From: Capillidium heterosporum
Lineage: Eukaryota; Entomophthoromycota; Entomophthoromycetes; Entomophthorales; Capillidiaceae
NCBI GenBank assembly: GCA_016630905.1
Contig: WBMQ01000002.1
Span: 2,976,001 to 3,040,000, forward strand
Reading direction: 5' to 3'
DNA: 64,000 nt
Positions 13,453 through 24,156 of the stretch are shown here, in pieces. How positions within the stretch are numbered: position 1 is the first letter of the stretch; each line of letters opens with the position of its first letter. Below the pieces are notes generated by a model. The model was not told the origin of the DNA. It saw only the letters and a program-made list of their open reading frames with translations, and did not search any database. Both the position numbers and the translations under genes were made by a program.

Positions 13453-14295
13453 ATGGAACTACCGATCTACCCAACCGATTCTACAGAGCTAGCATCAACT
13501 AGTTACATCACCGTCCATGCCAACAAAAAGTACAAGATAGTTCGGCTCCCTTTAAACGCTCATTACTTTGTAGAGAGTGTTACCTGTTCCGATGGTAAGG
13601 ACTATTTTCGCATACTTTTTGACCAAACTACTGTAAAGTTGTTTGGAGACTTGGGGTTGGTAGGTAGCTTGGACTTCAACCAGCAGTTTGTCAATGAATC
13701 CGATTGTAAGTTAACGTTCAGTTTAAGTGGTTTGGATAAGATAACGAACTTTGAGTTGGAGGTGCAAAGTCCAAAGCGATGGTTACTTCGAAGGCTAGAT
13801 GCTTCAACTACAATTTCAGAATACTATCAACTCGACTACCTAGGCCAGAAGTGCCGTATAATTCAACTTCCAAGTCAAGTCAAAGTAGTTGACTTTTATA
13901 AGCCCAAGTTTAGTAATAAGTTTGGCGTTTTAGATTACTGCACCGAGGTAAGTTACCCCGATCATTTAGCCCTGCTCTTTGCAAACATATTTTCCAGTTA
14001 CTGCCTACGCAGTTTCATTTTAAATGTACTTCAACCTACTTTACCGGCTTCCAAGTTGGAATGCTTAGGTTTGACTGAAAGCGACATCAATAGTAAAGTT
14101 TTAGGTGCCATAGTAGCTCGATCTTTAAGCCCAAAAGCTTACCTAGCTTATCAAGAAGGCCTATTCGTACAAGCTGGATTCTGTGACGATACTAGATTGG
14201 ATAGTTTTGGTGCTTGGATGTTAGGAGGGTACGGGTACGTCGATGGAAATCCTATAAAATATTATGCTAAGATGGACCAAGATGGGTTCATCTAA
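13453..14295 (+). CDS. Orphan protein, possibly tubby/LURP-like fold
   Basis: A 280-residue frame from the ATG at 13453 to TAA. The frame is open a further 23 codons upstream with no ATG, so the start is the first ATG; an upstream exon cannot be excluded. Higher GC than the flanks and balanced amino-acid use support coding. Alternating strand-like segments (YFRILFDQTTVKLFGDLG, KLTFSLSG, NFELEVQSPKRW, YYQLDYLGQKCRII) followed by a hydrophobic helix (HLALLFANIFSSYCLRSF) recall the order in LURP-one/scramblase tubby-like domains, but I see no diagnostic motif. The last 70 residues are unlike that fold. Function unknown. Confidence 0.6.
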   Translation: MELPIYPTDSTELASTSYITVHANKKYKIVRLPLNAHYFVESVTCSDGKDYFRILFDQTTVKLFGDLGLVGSLDFNQQFVNESDCKLTFSLSGLDKITNFELEVQSPKRWLLRRLDASTTISEYYQLDYLGQKCRIIQLPSQVKVVDFYKPKFSNKFGVLDYCTEVSYPDHLALLFANIFSSYCLRSFILNVLQPTLPASKLECLGLTESDINSKVLGAIVARSLSPKAYLAYQEGLFVQAGFCDDTRLDSFGAWMLGGYGYVDGNPIKYYAKMDQDGFI

Positions 14296-15297
14296 TTGCT
14301 GTTTGTTTTAACCTTGTTGGTGTTTGATATTCGTCTTGTTCTTTACTAATAAACTTCACCTATGAAAAATAGCTTAGTTTTTAGACCACTGATATATCGA
14401 TAAATCGACGTGCTGATGGCCAAAAGGTTAAGGCATCGTAACTGGAAACGCCATTACAGAAGAAATATATACTAAAATAACTTTGAAAGTATAATTTTAT
14501 AAAATAGTATATTTTAGGTTTTGAATTTTATTATACATATATGTTGCTAAGTTGCTTTTAATTCTTAAATTGTGAGTTCTTTTATATAAAGAGTACCTAC
14601 ATTTTAATAATTAGAAGCTATATTATATATGGCAATTCCATCACAGTCTTTAATATATCTCCTAAAGATTGTATGGGCTATAGAGATGAATCAAGCTTAT
14701 AGGATGATACCTAGCTCAATTTGTTCCCAACTCTTTATAACTTGGATAGATAGGAACTATCTGGTATTCTATCCTAACAAGTATCAACAATTCCTTGACA
14801 TTCAAGTATTTTTCTTTACTATACATTTTCAATTTAAAACTGACGCAAGACATAGCTCTACGAATATATATGCATTATTTAAAACCTTATCAGTTAGCAC
14901 TATAAATTTAGCTTTGGATTCTAGTTTGGAGGAGGTCAAGTTGATGAAGATAAACAAATTATGAAGAGACCTTGTATGAAAAATAATGGATTACCAATAT
15001 ATGATTCCAGAAGGCGCATGTCAGTATAAAAGAGATACTCTATCAAGCTAGCTATAGGTTTTATTTTTGATTTGAATAAACCAGCGCTACTTTACCTAAA
15101 TATGATAACTGGGAATTGGCCCCATTGAAAGCTTGGCAATGTCGCTCTCTTCACAAATCCAACTTTTATTAATGTTTTTTACAAAATTAATTGAAGTTAT
15201 CAATCACTCTGGATTAAGTTCGATTTTAGATGAGGTATAGGCAATAAACAGCCTATAACGGATTATAAATGATAGTACAATAGATTCAAATGTAGCT
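14296..15297. other. Intergenic region, nothing recognised
   Basis: AT-rich. The open frame at 14629-14964 (+) has no recognisable motif and no neighbouring exons, and is not called. Confidence 0.45.
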
Positions 15298-16105
15298 TTG
15301 CACTCGTATGCTAGACTTGAGGCTTCTACTCCAGTTGGCTATAAAAAGTTTGTCCTTGGTGAAGAGTTAATAAGTATAGTGAAATATATGATGAATGAGA
15401 TTTATATATATTTACGAGATAAGTTTAAGTCTTTATTTATGCAGCGCTTCTTTCCCTTACTGCTGTCAAATATACAGTATATCCAAGGATGTTGGAATCG
15501 ATCCAAGTACATTTCGTGTGATATTTTAACCTTAAAGATAAATCGGTTCTACAGCCAAGGCATTTAATTGATAATAGTACCTTATTTCGCGTTGAATCTT
15601 CTCCATTGAACTATTTAGAAACCATCGGCACCTACGAGTACTTTTAGAAATTACTTTTACTCACCTATTTGATTGACCAAATCCTTCTCTTGGATACATT
15701 AGATCTATGATAGCAGTTACTACATCCAAACTGGTTCAAACTCCGAATCTATACTGCTGTTACACTACGCGAGACAGCCGACTGGATTTTTAGCGAATCT
15801 GATTCTATTTATCAGACCGATTTTCATTGTATATTTCCTACTGATCCTAAGTTTCAAACTCCTTTTACAGACAGGATCATTCTCAACTATATTTGTAGTC
15901 GTCAATTCAATATATTATAAGAATCCTATACTAATTCCATTAGGTTACTTTCTATTCTATACAAAGGAAATATGATTTGAAAGCAACTTACTATAGTTAA
16001 GATGATCCATCCTACCTAATTTGGGTTTATCGTTAGACCTACTGGTTGTTGAGCTTTTTAGAACGATTGTTAACAAGTATAAATATATATTTAGAATACA
16101 AGTAT
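15298..16105 (+). pseudogene. Decayed membrane-protein gene, copy 1
   Basis: Translated in patches, this segment matches the next one (16200-17010) at protein level. 15781 onwards reads TGFLANLILFIRPIFIVYF, where copy 2 reads TGFLASLIVFVKSIFIIYI; both continue with LLLQTG(S/A)FSTIF and later with a (V/I)ELFRTIV block near 16051. Upstream, MQRFFPLL and the CWNRSKYISCD stretch at 15439-15560 align with the same part of copy 2. Several stop codons interrupt the shared frame, so it is called a pseudogene. The similarity is stronger in protein than in DNA, which suggests the copies were once coding. The hydrophobic runs imply an integral membrane protein; the family is not recognised. Confidence 0.6.
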
Positions 16106-16199
16106 TCAGCAACCTAGAGTTACTTAAAAAAGTCAGTAGAATATGCTCGACACTTGCCATTATCTTGATCCATTTATATTCGAAACTATAATTCCAGTT

Positions 16200-17010
16200 C
16201 TCTTCAATATATACTTTCCTTGGCGAAGCATCGATGATGATATAGGATGTATGAGGACAAACTCTATATATATCTAAAGCAATAACCAATCGATAAACCC
16301 AGCCCATTCTAGTTATGTTACGCTTTTTCATATCTTTATCATACGTGCGATGTATGCAAAGGCACTGGGATCTCACCAGATGCAACTCATATGATACCTC
16401 GAACTTGAGGCTAAAACGCCAACTCTACACCAAAGGCACCTTGTCTATAGTAGTACCTTACCTCACCTCTGCCCTTTTTTATCTAACTACTAAGAAACTG
16501 CCAACACCCAGCTATATAGTCTTTGAATGCTTGTCTCCATTACTATACTTTTTGATTGATAGAATCCCTCCATTTAACACCCTATAGCTGTGGCAGAGTA
16601 GCTACCTCCACTTAAGTTACTTTTACTAGACTGGTCCTAAGCCCATTAGCATCTTTACTATTGGTATACTATGCAAGATAATAAACTGGATTTCTGGCGA
16701 GCTTAATCGTATTTGTTAAATCGATCTTCATTATTTACATATTCTCGGCCCTAAATTACAAATTATTACTACAGACGGGAGCATTCTCTACTATATTTAC
16801 AATCATTGACTCGATATATCGTAATAAGTTTATATTAACGTCACCAAACTTTTTAATCTGTTATATAAGGGCTGGCAGCTTTGAAAGCAATATATTTCAT
16901 TCAAAGTAGACCCTTCTACTTAGTTTAACTATATCGCTAGGTCCGTTGACTATTGAGCTCTTTAGAACGATCGTCTGAAGATGATCTACCATACAATCAA
17001 AAATTATTCT
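16200..17010 (+). pseudogene. Decayed membrane-protein gene, copy 2
   Basis: Tandem partner of the segment at 15298-16105, about 904 bp further on (first shared block at 16685 versus 15781; last at 16954 versus 16051). The best preserved open piece is 16440-16587, with the run GTLSIVVPYLTSALFYL and a block ending LLYFLIDRIPPFNTL, then a stop. The following 16685-16830 block keeps a long uninterrupted hydrophobic frame. Stops elsewhere break it. Opposite-strand frames here (for example 15957-16385) are shadows. It could alternatively be a gene of many small exons, but no consistent GT-AG set was found. Confidence 0.55.
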
Positions 17011-17391
17011 CTTTGGATTGACCTTCGTTTTAGCTGTCCTTTACCATGAGCCACGATTCTTATTATCAATACTATCGCTGTTCTTTTGTATCTACGATAA
17101 AGACATCAATTTTGATTGTGGTTAGTTTATCTACAACATCATCTTCGCTGTAACAAGTACCTTTGTAGCTAATGATGGCAGATATAATTAATAGAAATGG
17201 AAAATATAATTCCCTAAATAATTTGTTTTCAATACACTACGATTATATATTTAACTATTAAAAGCTATACTATACAATATGATTATAATTTTCAATATAT
17301 CATATAAAGTTTATTCTAAATATAAAAGTAAATCCAATATATACTATAGTACCCAGTACAATATAATAAGTCCAGTTAGCCTCGACTTCAA

Positions 17392-18123
17392 TTATAATTT
17401 AGGAGGATGGGGAGCATCAGGTACTCCATCTTTACCCGGTATCAGGGGTCTCTTGGAATCTCCTTCTTCTTTGACTTTGGGAATATCAGCAGCGACCTTC
17501 AACCCGTTGTTCTTATCAATTGGTTCATCTTGCCCGTCACGTCGCACTTTCTGCAACATGGAATTGGAAGCTGCGAAGCTTACGAAGCTACGTCGAGTTG
17601 CCTTGGGTGGGTGGGGAGCATCTGGGATTCCATCCTTTCCAGGTACCAAGGGTTTCTTGTCGTCGCCGATGCTGGCGCCTTCCTTAGGTTTATTTGCCCC
17701 TTCGACTGGTTTAGCCTCATCCTTGATAGATTCCTTCTCTTTGGGCTTGATTTCTTCAGCTGGAACTTTGACTTCGTCCTTGGCCGGCACCTTATCCTTG
17801 GATTTAGGTTCATCTTTGATAGGTTCTTTCTCTTTGGGTTCTATGACTTTGGCAGCGTCCAACGTGATATCAACTCCCTTGGACTTTTCGGCCGGCTTCT
17901 TATCGCCTAGGTCTGCTACTTTGGTATTAGTGTCACTTTCACCACGTTTAGTTAATTTGGATTGCACTTGAGCTTTGGGATCAATGCAAGGGGCGGTGAT
18001 GCAGACGATAGGTCCATGTTCCGATCGAATTGCGTCATCTAGGTTTAACGGTTTAGTTTGGATGCCGGTAAGGCAAGCTAAGCTGATGAGCAGGGTCAAG
18101 CTTTTAACTTTAGTTGATTGCAT
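17392..18123 (-). CDS. Secreted Lys/Glu/Pro-rich protein with duplicated motif and dibasic sites
   Basis: A 243-residue protein starting with a clear signal peptide: MQSTKVKSLTLLISLACLTG, hydrophobic core and likely cleavage near residue 22. The mature part is a charged, disordered K/E/D/P region with repeated KPKEKE(P/S)IKDE units. A nearly identical motif occurs twice, PLVPGKDGIPDAPHPPK at about residues 157-173 and PLIPGKDGVPDAPHPPK at the very C terminus. Dibasic KR or RR sites (LTKRGES, ATRRSF, KVRRDG) precede downstream segments, as in Kex2-processed precursors. The two cysteines sit in CITAPC. Extracellular location is predicted; function unknown. An opposite-strand open frame of similar length is a by-product of the low-complexity sequence and has no signal peptide. 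Confidence 0.75.
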   Translation of the reverse strand: MQSTKVKSLTLLISLACLTGIQTKPLNLDDAIRSEHGPIVCITAPCIDPKAQVQSKLTKRGESDTNTKVADLGDKKPAEKSKGVDITLDAAKVIEPKEKEPIKDEPKSKDKVPAKDEVKVPAEEIKPKEKESIKDEAKPVEGANKPKEGASIGDDKKPLVPGKDGIPDAPHPPKATRRSFVSFAASNSMLQKVRRDGQDEPIDKNNGLKVAADIPKVKEEGDSKRPLIPGKDGVPDAPHPPKL

Positions 18124-20385
18124 TTCAATTTAATTTCCTTTTGTTGTAACTGATGTATTGATTTACCTACCTTTTATAGTCCTTTGAGCTTGTATACTTT
18201 TATATTTATTTGAAACGTCACCTTAATTTTGTAGCAATTATTAGATAATATTGGTCGATCTTAGAATTCCAACAGAAATTAGGACAACATAGTTACAACA
18301 GTACGGACATGAAGTATCAAAGTAATTTGAAGATCGCGTTTCGTAGTGTCGGTACTAGTTCACCCGACCTACCGGCTATATGACCTTTCCTTTACAACGT
18401 TTTCAGTATGATGTGTACCTTGTAGATCAAGAGAGGCAAAGGTCGAAAAGTGGATTAAATAATTCCAAATTATATACGTTATAGTATAATTGGTAACTCA
18501 GATATAGCGCTACTAATTTGGAATGCTTGAGTCTATCACTCTAGCTTAGTTTCCAATCCAATTAAAATTATTTATATATATTTATTACTGAATCTTTGAA
18601 GACTATATATTACAGCTATAGTACGTACATCTATTACAATAATTAACTGGCTACTATTATTATTACAGCATCACTAACTAAATATATCCCAGCATTTGTA
18701 CTTTCCAAACTTTAGCCACAACTCTGTTCAAAATTAATTGATCTTAGTCCATATAACTTTTATAAGCAAGACTAAATTTTTCATTGGAAACTTTGTTAAT
18801 TTCAAACAAAATAACAGTGGAAACTAACTACACATACTAGTAATGAATTCGACGTTGATCTCGAAACTTCAATTAAATATAGAATGTTGATATAAAGGGT
18901 ACTATCTATATTTATTTCTAGGTACCCGAGCTAGGAATAGCACTATCAAAATAGTGGGATAATGTAAATTTTAATTAGAGTTTAGGCTGTATCAAATGTA
19001 TGAAAAATAGAGTAGGGTACCTTTGATAAATACTAAGATATCTCTATATTTAGAAAACCGGTATAATTTTAAAATATTTGAGACGTTTATATATTTCGAT
19101 TAGTTGTAGTTTTGTCTTTAGTATATGTTGAAATACTAGAAAGTCGGATATATAGTACTCGCTAATATCCTTTGTAATATTTATAGCTGGATACTGACCT
19201 TGAGCTATAGATTTTCACAAATAAAAATATTTGTAAAGTATACTTTATACAGCAGAGTATATTCTAAATTTTGTAATACTACGAATTTGCTTTTAGCATA
19301 TAGCTTGATATTTTCCAAGATATACCAAAGCCTACTGAAATTTAACGTTTCCAATCTCCAATTTAGCTTGATATTAACTTACGTTAACATAGTTCAATTA
19401 ATGGTTTTTCTAATTTTCTTAAACAACTTAGAAAACTATTAAAATTATGTAAAAGATTGAAAATTAGAAATGCCAAATTCCAGTAAACTCCAGCCTGTCT
19501 TTGAAAATATCAATGCATGTTTATAACCACTACTACTTTTCTTACCTTCTGTGGTGCAATAGTCCTCTCCTTTTATAGATCCCTAAGTATATTCAGATTT
19601 ATATTAACGTAAATGGGGTATACGAAAGTATTGTTGCTAAACTTGCCCTTGTAAACTCCCAATTCACCCTTAAGTACAAACGTACAATTTCCTGATAGAC
19701 TTGACAGGATTTTTAATGTTTCGAAAAGTATAATGGCAAAAGACGGCAATGTGACTTGTATTCAAGAACTTTAGAAGCTCATAGGACCAAACAATATATT
19801 GCAAATATTGAGTACAAGTGTTTGGCAAAAACTATAAATACAAATGGAAATGGTATACGCCTGAGCCTAGCCCTCTATTTTTGGGATTGGATATCGTGGA
19901 ACCGACATATTTTTCCGGCCATCGCCTCACGAACAGGGAAGTGGAGAAACTAAAAATAAAGTTAATCGAAATTTTTAATAGCGTCTTCTTTGGGAAGCAA
20001 GTAGGAGAATTGGTGGATAGAGTAATTTAGGTGAAACCCAGTTGAACTTGCAAGTTGTTCGATTTGGGCTGCCAGAGGGATGGTACCCAATTAAATCGGG
20101 ATATCGACCACAGATTAAAGTGAGATTGTGGAGTAATATTAAACGGACTTCATTGGCTGAGCCACATATAAGAATTGCAATTCCAATCTAAAGGTCGTTG
20201 AAGCGGTTTCGATTCACTCAACAAAATAACTCTTGCAATACTAGGGCCTTTTGGGTTAGCTATTTCTGCGTACTATTCACCTAATCATCTTATCAACTAA
20301 TATCCTATTTATTTACCTAATCTTAACGACTGCTTCGAGCCTCAACCTCCACTAGTAACCTACCTTGTCAAGTTTAGTTTAAGAA
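18124..20385. other. Intergenic region with a possible decayed coding fragment
   Basis: Mostly AT-rich. At 19756-20030 two overlapping plus-strand frames look partly coding: the first reads SRTLEAHRTKQYIANIEYK, the second SPLFLGLDIVEPTYFSG and then HRLTNREVEKLKIKLIEIF. Joining them would need a frame change that is not a simple +1 shift. I do not recognise the family, and it may be a gene remnant. Confidence 0.35.
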
Positions 20386-21735
20386 ATGGTCCAACCCAAA
20401 GTTCGAGCAAATAATGACTTCAACTATATAAAGCCGAGTAACGAACCTATGGAGCCAACTGGCTGGATGTCCATGGCACTGCCCAGCTTCTTCCGTAAAC
20501 CTGCTGCTGCTGTACCCACCACCAACCCTGGTTCGGAAAATCAGAACCCTAAGTCGCGAAACAGTAGTGAAGATGAAGACGATGGCATGCCATTCGATCT
20601 TTCGGACGAGGAAATTGACGCTGTCGATGCCTATGCCTTGAACCAAGGTATCCCAAAGGAACTTTCGCTCAACGCCTCCGGGACACAAGCACCCAAAACT
20701 TACGTCCAACCTTTATCTCCCGTCAAAATTGTGACTGAAGAAAACAAAGTGAGAAAGCCAGTCTCAGCTAACCCATCACCTGAAAGTACTTTACCCAAGG
20801 AGGAAGTTAACAAGAACTCTCAAGTTGAAGCTGATGTGGCTACTTCCCCAACAACTGGATTTTTTAGTAAACTGCTATTAAACGCAGGCTTGACGATCGA
20901 GAAACCACCAACTCCCCTTCCCAAAGTTGAGACAAGCTCAGAGACTACGGATATCGACCCCTTTACAGCCCTGGTCATGAACAAATCCAACGCACCCCCA
21001 CTCCCCGCCAAGCCTTCGCGAACCAAAGTCTCTGCCATTCGTATATTGGAAGCCAGTAACAAAAAGATGCGTCCGGGAGCCAAGCTCAAGCGCACCCCAA
21101 TCAAGAACCGACTGTTGATCCGTCGCACCTACGAATCGGCCCGTGAATTCCTCAACGCACCCCCAGCCACTACTTCCCACGTAACTCCATCTGGTAAGAC
21201 TATCACTGTCAATACCTCGAACCAGCCCGAAATACCTACAATAAAGCCGGTCTCACCACCGTCGCCCCACCCTGCCAAGGTTGTCCCCCAGGATCGTAAG
21301 GACAAAAGGTGGAAGCCCGAATTTTCCAGCTTCGACGGTGAACTCTTCTCCCAGATTTGTACGTCGTTCGACCCCCAATCCCTCATGAAACCGGAGCCTG
21401 TCTTATTAAGAGACTCATCCCGTAAGTCCAAGGTACACATAGCTCCTCTCATGGACCTGTCACTTGCTGCCTCCAACCTGGAGTCTGAAATTAGTAAAGC
21501 TACTGTCTCATCCGTTGTCCGACCCAGCCAAGCTATCAAGGACCCCGAGTACTTTGACGACGACGATGACTTACCTTTAGGGCTACATTACCCTAACAGC
21601 CCCCTCAAAGCTATGTTCAGCTTAGAGGCCCCCCAACCCATAGTTGCTGCGTCTACAGTTGGGTACGGTAAGATTGGTCGTTCAGGACCCTGCCCCGACT
21701 ACTTGTACTCCACTCGTACCCCAGTCGTCGTCTAG
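20386..21735 (+). CDS. Disordered Pro/Ser-rich protein of unknown function
   Basis: A single 449-residue frame from the ATG at 20386 to TAG, with GC well above the flanks and a codon choice like that of the neighbouring real genes. The sequence is dominated by Pro, Ser, Thr and Lys. An acidic patch (SSEDEDDGMPFDLSDEEIDA, about residues 60-80) and another near residue 393 (YFDDDDDLP) stand out. A basic stretch RPGAKLKRTPIKNRLLIRR (about 226-244) could be a nuclear localisation or nucleic-acid-binding segment. It ends with a Tyr-rich tail (PCPDYLYSTRTPVVV). No known domain recognised; a nuclear or cytoskeletal regulatory role is conceivable but not shown. Confidence 0.75.
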   Translation: MVQPKVRANNDFNYIKPSNEPMEPTGWMSMALPSFFRKPAAAVPTTNPGSENQNPKSRNSSEDEDDGMPFDLSDEEIDAVDAYALNQGIPKELSLNASGTQAPKTYVQPLSPVKIVTEENKVRKPVSANPSPESTLPKEEVNKNSQVEADVATSPTTGFFSKLLLNAGLTIEKPPTPLPKVETSSETTDIDPFTALVMNKSNAPPLPAKPSRTKVSAIRILEASNKKMRPGAKLKRTPIKNRLLIRRTYESAREFLNAPPATTSHVTPSGKTITVNTSNQPEIPTIKPVSPPSPHPAKVVPQDRKDKRWKPEFSSFDGELFSQICTSFDPQSLMKPEPVLLRDSSRKSKVHIAPLMDLSLAASNLESEISKATVSSVVRPSQAIKDPEYFDDDDDLPLGLHYPNSPLKAMFSLEAPQPIVAASTVGYGKIGRSGPCPDYLYSTRTPVVV

Positions 21736-22291
21736 ATAGCAAGTTAGACCTAGGTACGCTCAAAAGTCTTTTGAATTGAACTCACTTTGCTCTGTTGTTG
21801 AACCTTTAGGGATTTTAATTAATTTGGATTGAAAATATGGCCAATAAACCTATAGTTGGCTTCGTTTCTACATATACCTCTTTGGTAGGTCCTCCACCTT
21901 GTAATAAATAATTTTCTTGAAGAATATTTTGGTTATTTGATATTTTTATTCGTATAAATAGTTTGGTACATTTGGGAATTTAATGTTGATGGTATGTATA
22001 TATCTGGATGCCATATAGGTAGATACCATGCTTTCTCGAAATATTCAAGTTTCAAGATAAGCAGAATAAACATCGAGAACCCAAATCTAACTAAAGACAT
22101 TTGAAGTTCCTAAGGTCAATATCCTTTTCAGATAAAGTTCTCAAAAATTAAGTTAGTGCTCGGTTTATTATAACCGAGTCCACATCCAAAATCATGTGGA
22201 CTAGAAGATAAGGCTCAACTATAAAAGTAAGTTGTACCCTACAAAGGTAAAAATAGATGGAGATGGAAAGAGGCATCAAAGTAAAAAGTAT
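21736..22291. other. Short intergenic region
   Basis: AT-rich spacer between the disordered-protein gene and the tRNA-Ile. Nothing recognised. Confidence 0.5.
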
Positions 22292-22364
22292 GCTCACTAC
22301 AGGGGTCGAACCTGTGACTTTGGCGTTATTAGCACCACACTCTAACCAACTGAGTTAAGCGAGC
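22292..22364 (-). tRNA. tRNA-Ile (anticodon AAT)
   Basis: Read on the minus strand, the 7-bp acceptor stem GCTCGCT/AGTGAGC pairs (one G-T). A D-arm with GGTTAGAG, the anticodon arm TGGTG-CTAATAA-CGCCA giving anticodon AAT, and a T-arm with GGTTCGAAC follow. Length is 73 nt with no intron. It translates ATT and, after A34-to-I modification, ATC and ATA. Confidence 0.93.
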
Positions 22365-22868
22365 CAATCTGGATGTGTTTTAGTTTCTGAAGATGCATAT
22401 ATAAATTTATTGATAGGACGAGGCTTCTAAAATGAACTTTGAAATCTGATTTTGTTAATCACCTTATTGAATCTGAAAAATGGGTTAAATATTTAGTTAA
22501 TATATTTGGTATATATCTGGATTGGTGATTAGAAGATGTCATTATCCAACAAATATACATGAAATATTGTCATTAATAACCATAAAACACTGTACCATAA
22601 GTCTATCAACCAAAAGAAATATAAACAATCAGAACATAGTAAAGTTCAAATTTTGAAATACTTAAATGTAGAACCATAACTATTTAATTTTATCATCCCA
22701 CAAGTCTTGAAAATTTGGAGTGGGTTTCCCTTAAAGGAGATAGGTTCGAACCAAAAAACAAACAAACAGTAATAGGCAGGCGTAGATAGATTGCATACTA
22801 ACGTCAAGGATGCTGCAATGGACGCATCCGGATCTAATTAGGTTCTCTGTAAAGGCACTTTAAATTGG

Positions 22869-24156
22869 TTAGTATCCCTTCAATTTCCGCAGCTCGTCAC
22901 AGGCCGGCAGCTTGATCTGGTGGGCCTGCTTCAACTTTCTCCTCGTCCTTGTAGAACCCAAAGAACCCACTATACATGTTGATTTCACGAATTTTATGCT
23001 GTCGCTCGCTGTTGCATTTGAACTCCAGTCGGTTGATATAGCTAGCTTCGACCTCCTGCTCATACCTGTTGAACTTCAACGCGCTGACCTTGGAACGGAA
23101 AACGTGCATCTCTTGCTTGTCAGCAAAGTATCTGACCTTACGAGCATTGGTGAAATAAGTGGTGCTATGGTACCTCGATGAACTAAAGGTAAAGCTGGGT
23201 TCACGCACCGAAGCTGGCGTGAACATGGAAGAAAGTAGTGAAAAGGCAAAGAGGAGAACTACTGGTAGTAACTGCAGGAAGTTGAATCCTCCCTCCTGGT
23301 GGGCCGCTTGGCGTCTAGGTTGCTGGAACTGGCGTGCGTACCTGCGGCCGTCGGGACCAACAAAGGTAGCGGTTTGGAAATTGCCAAACCCACCACCGCC
23401 CCCGAAGAAGGCGTTGAACAACTCCTCCACGTTGACTTCTTCCTGGAAGAAGGGATGTCCGTGGTGGAACCCGTTCATACCGTTACCGAATGGGCTACCC
23501 CCACCACCACCACCACCACCACCACCCCGCTGCTCTGGGTCGCCACCAAATCGATCATACTGAGCTCGTTTATTACTATCCGATAGAACTGCGAACGCTT
23601 TCCCCACCACTTTTAAAAGTAAGCAAAGAGAAGTAGCAAAATAAACTTACATTTGAAAGCTTCGTCAGCACCAGGTGCAGAATTCTTATCTGGATGAAAT
23701 TGTAAAGCCAACTAAAGATATTTAGCAACAGTAAGTAGTCAAAGGTACCTTTCTATAAGCCTTCTTTATGTCGTTTTCGCTTGCCGATTTTTCTAAATTT
23801 AAAACTTTGTAAAAGTCATCCTTACAAGCTTTGATACGCGACACAGCTTCCACCTGCTCCTTGGTATACGGTCTTGATTGCTTAGAGGAGCTTTGGCTCG
23901 AGGTTGAAGTCGAAGTCTCTTGTTTGGGTTTTTGGGGTCTAGCTTGGAACGACGAACTTGTCCCACTACTGGTGTTGGAGTTGGGTGTCTGGGTTCCTTG
24001 GCTGCTCAAAGCCTTTAGGTAAGATTCTGCTTCAGCAGTTGGGTAGAGGGATATCGACTTTTTACAGAACTTTAATGCACCTGCAATATCGCCTGAACTC
24101 TCCTTCTGCCTTGCTATTCTAATGCATCTCGTTGCTTCTTCCCGATTAACTTCCAT
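22869..24156 (-). CDS. Membrane-anchored J-domain co-chaperone (DNAJB12/B14-like)
   Basis: Three exons: 23749-24156, 23651-23711 and 22869-23609 (introns 37 and 41 nt). The N terminus (MEVNREEATRCIRIARQKE...) is the helical TPR-like start of DNAJB12/14 proteins. The J domain follows (DFYKVLNLEKSASENDIKKAY, HPDK split from it by an intron), then a Gly-rich/Phe linker with a poly-Gly run, one transmembrane segment (LQLLPVVLLFAFSLLSSMF) and a DUF1977-type C-terminal domain. Family members sit in the ER membrane and recruit Hsp70 in quality control. The frame opened at the start ends in UGA at 22897-22899, but the adjacent frame encodes a C terminus that fits the family (QAHQIKLPACDELRKLKGY, TAA at 22869). 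Joining them needs one +1 shift. The best site is a GAGAAAG stretch (22936-22941), just upstream of the UGA. Confidence 0.88.
23510..23528. repeat. CCA trinucleotide run coding poly-Gly
   Basis: A run of CCA triplets on the plus strand, read as GGT codons on the minus strand, makes the poly-Gly stretch in the J-protein linker. Such runs vary in length between strains; here it is in frame. Confidence 0.8.

Noticed and set aside
15957-16385. Minus-strand 142-codon frame
   Set aside because: It lies antisense across the decayed membrane gene copies and has no motif of its own.
17279-17971. Long plus-strand open frame opposite the secreted protein gene
   Set aside because: It is a by-product of the low-complexity minus-strand gene, has no signal peptide or motif, and contains Gly/Ser/Leu repeats mirrored from the Lys/Glu/Pro codons.
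21129-21539. Minus-strand frames inside the 20386-21735 gene
   Set aside because: Shadows of the longer plus-strand frame with the better codon pattern.
23159-23586. Plus-strand frames opposite the DnaJ gene, including a poly-Pro run
   Set aside because: The runs come from the CCA repeat that codes poly-Gly on the minus strand.
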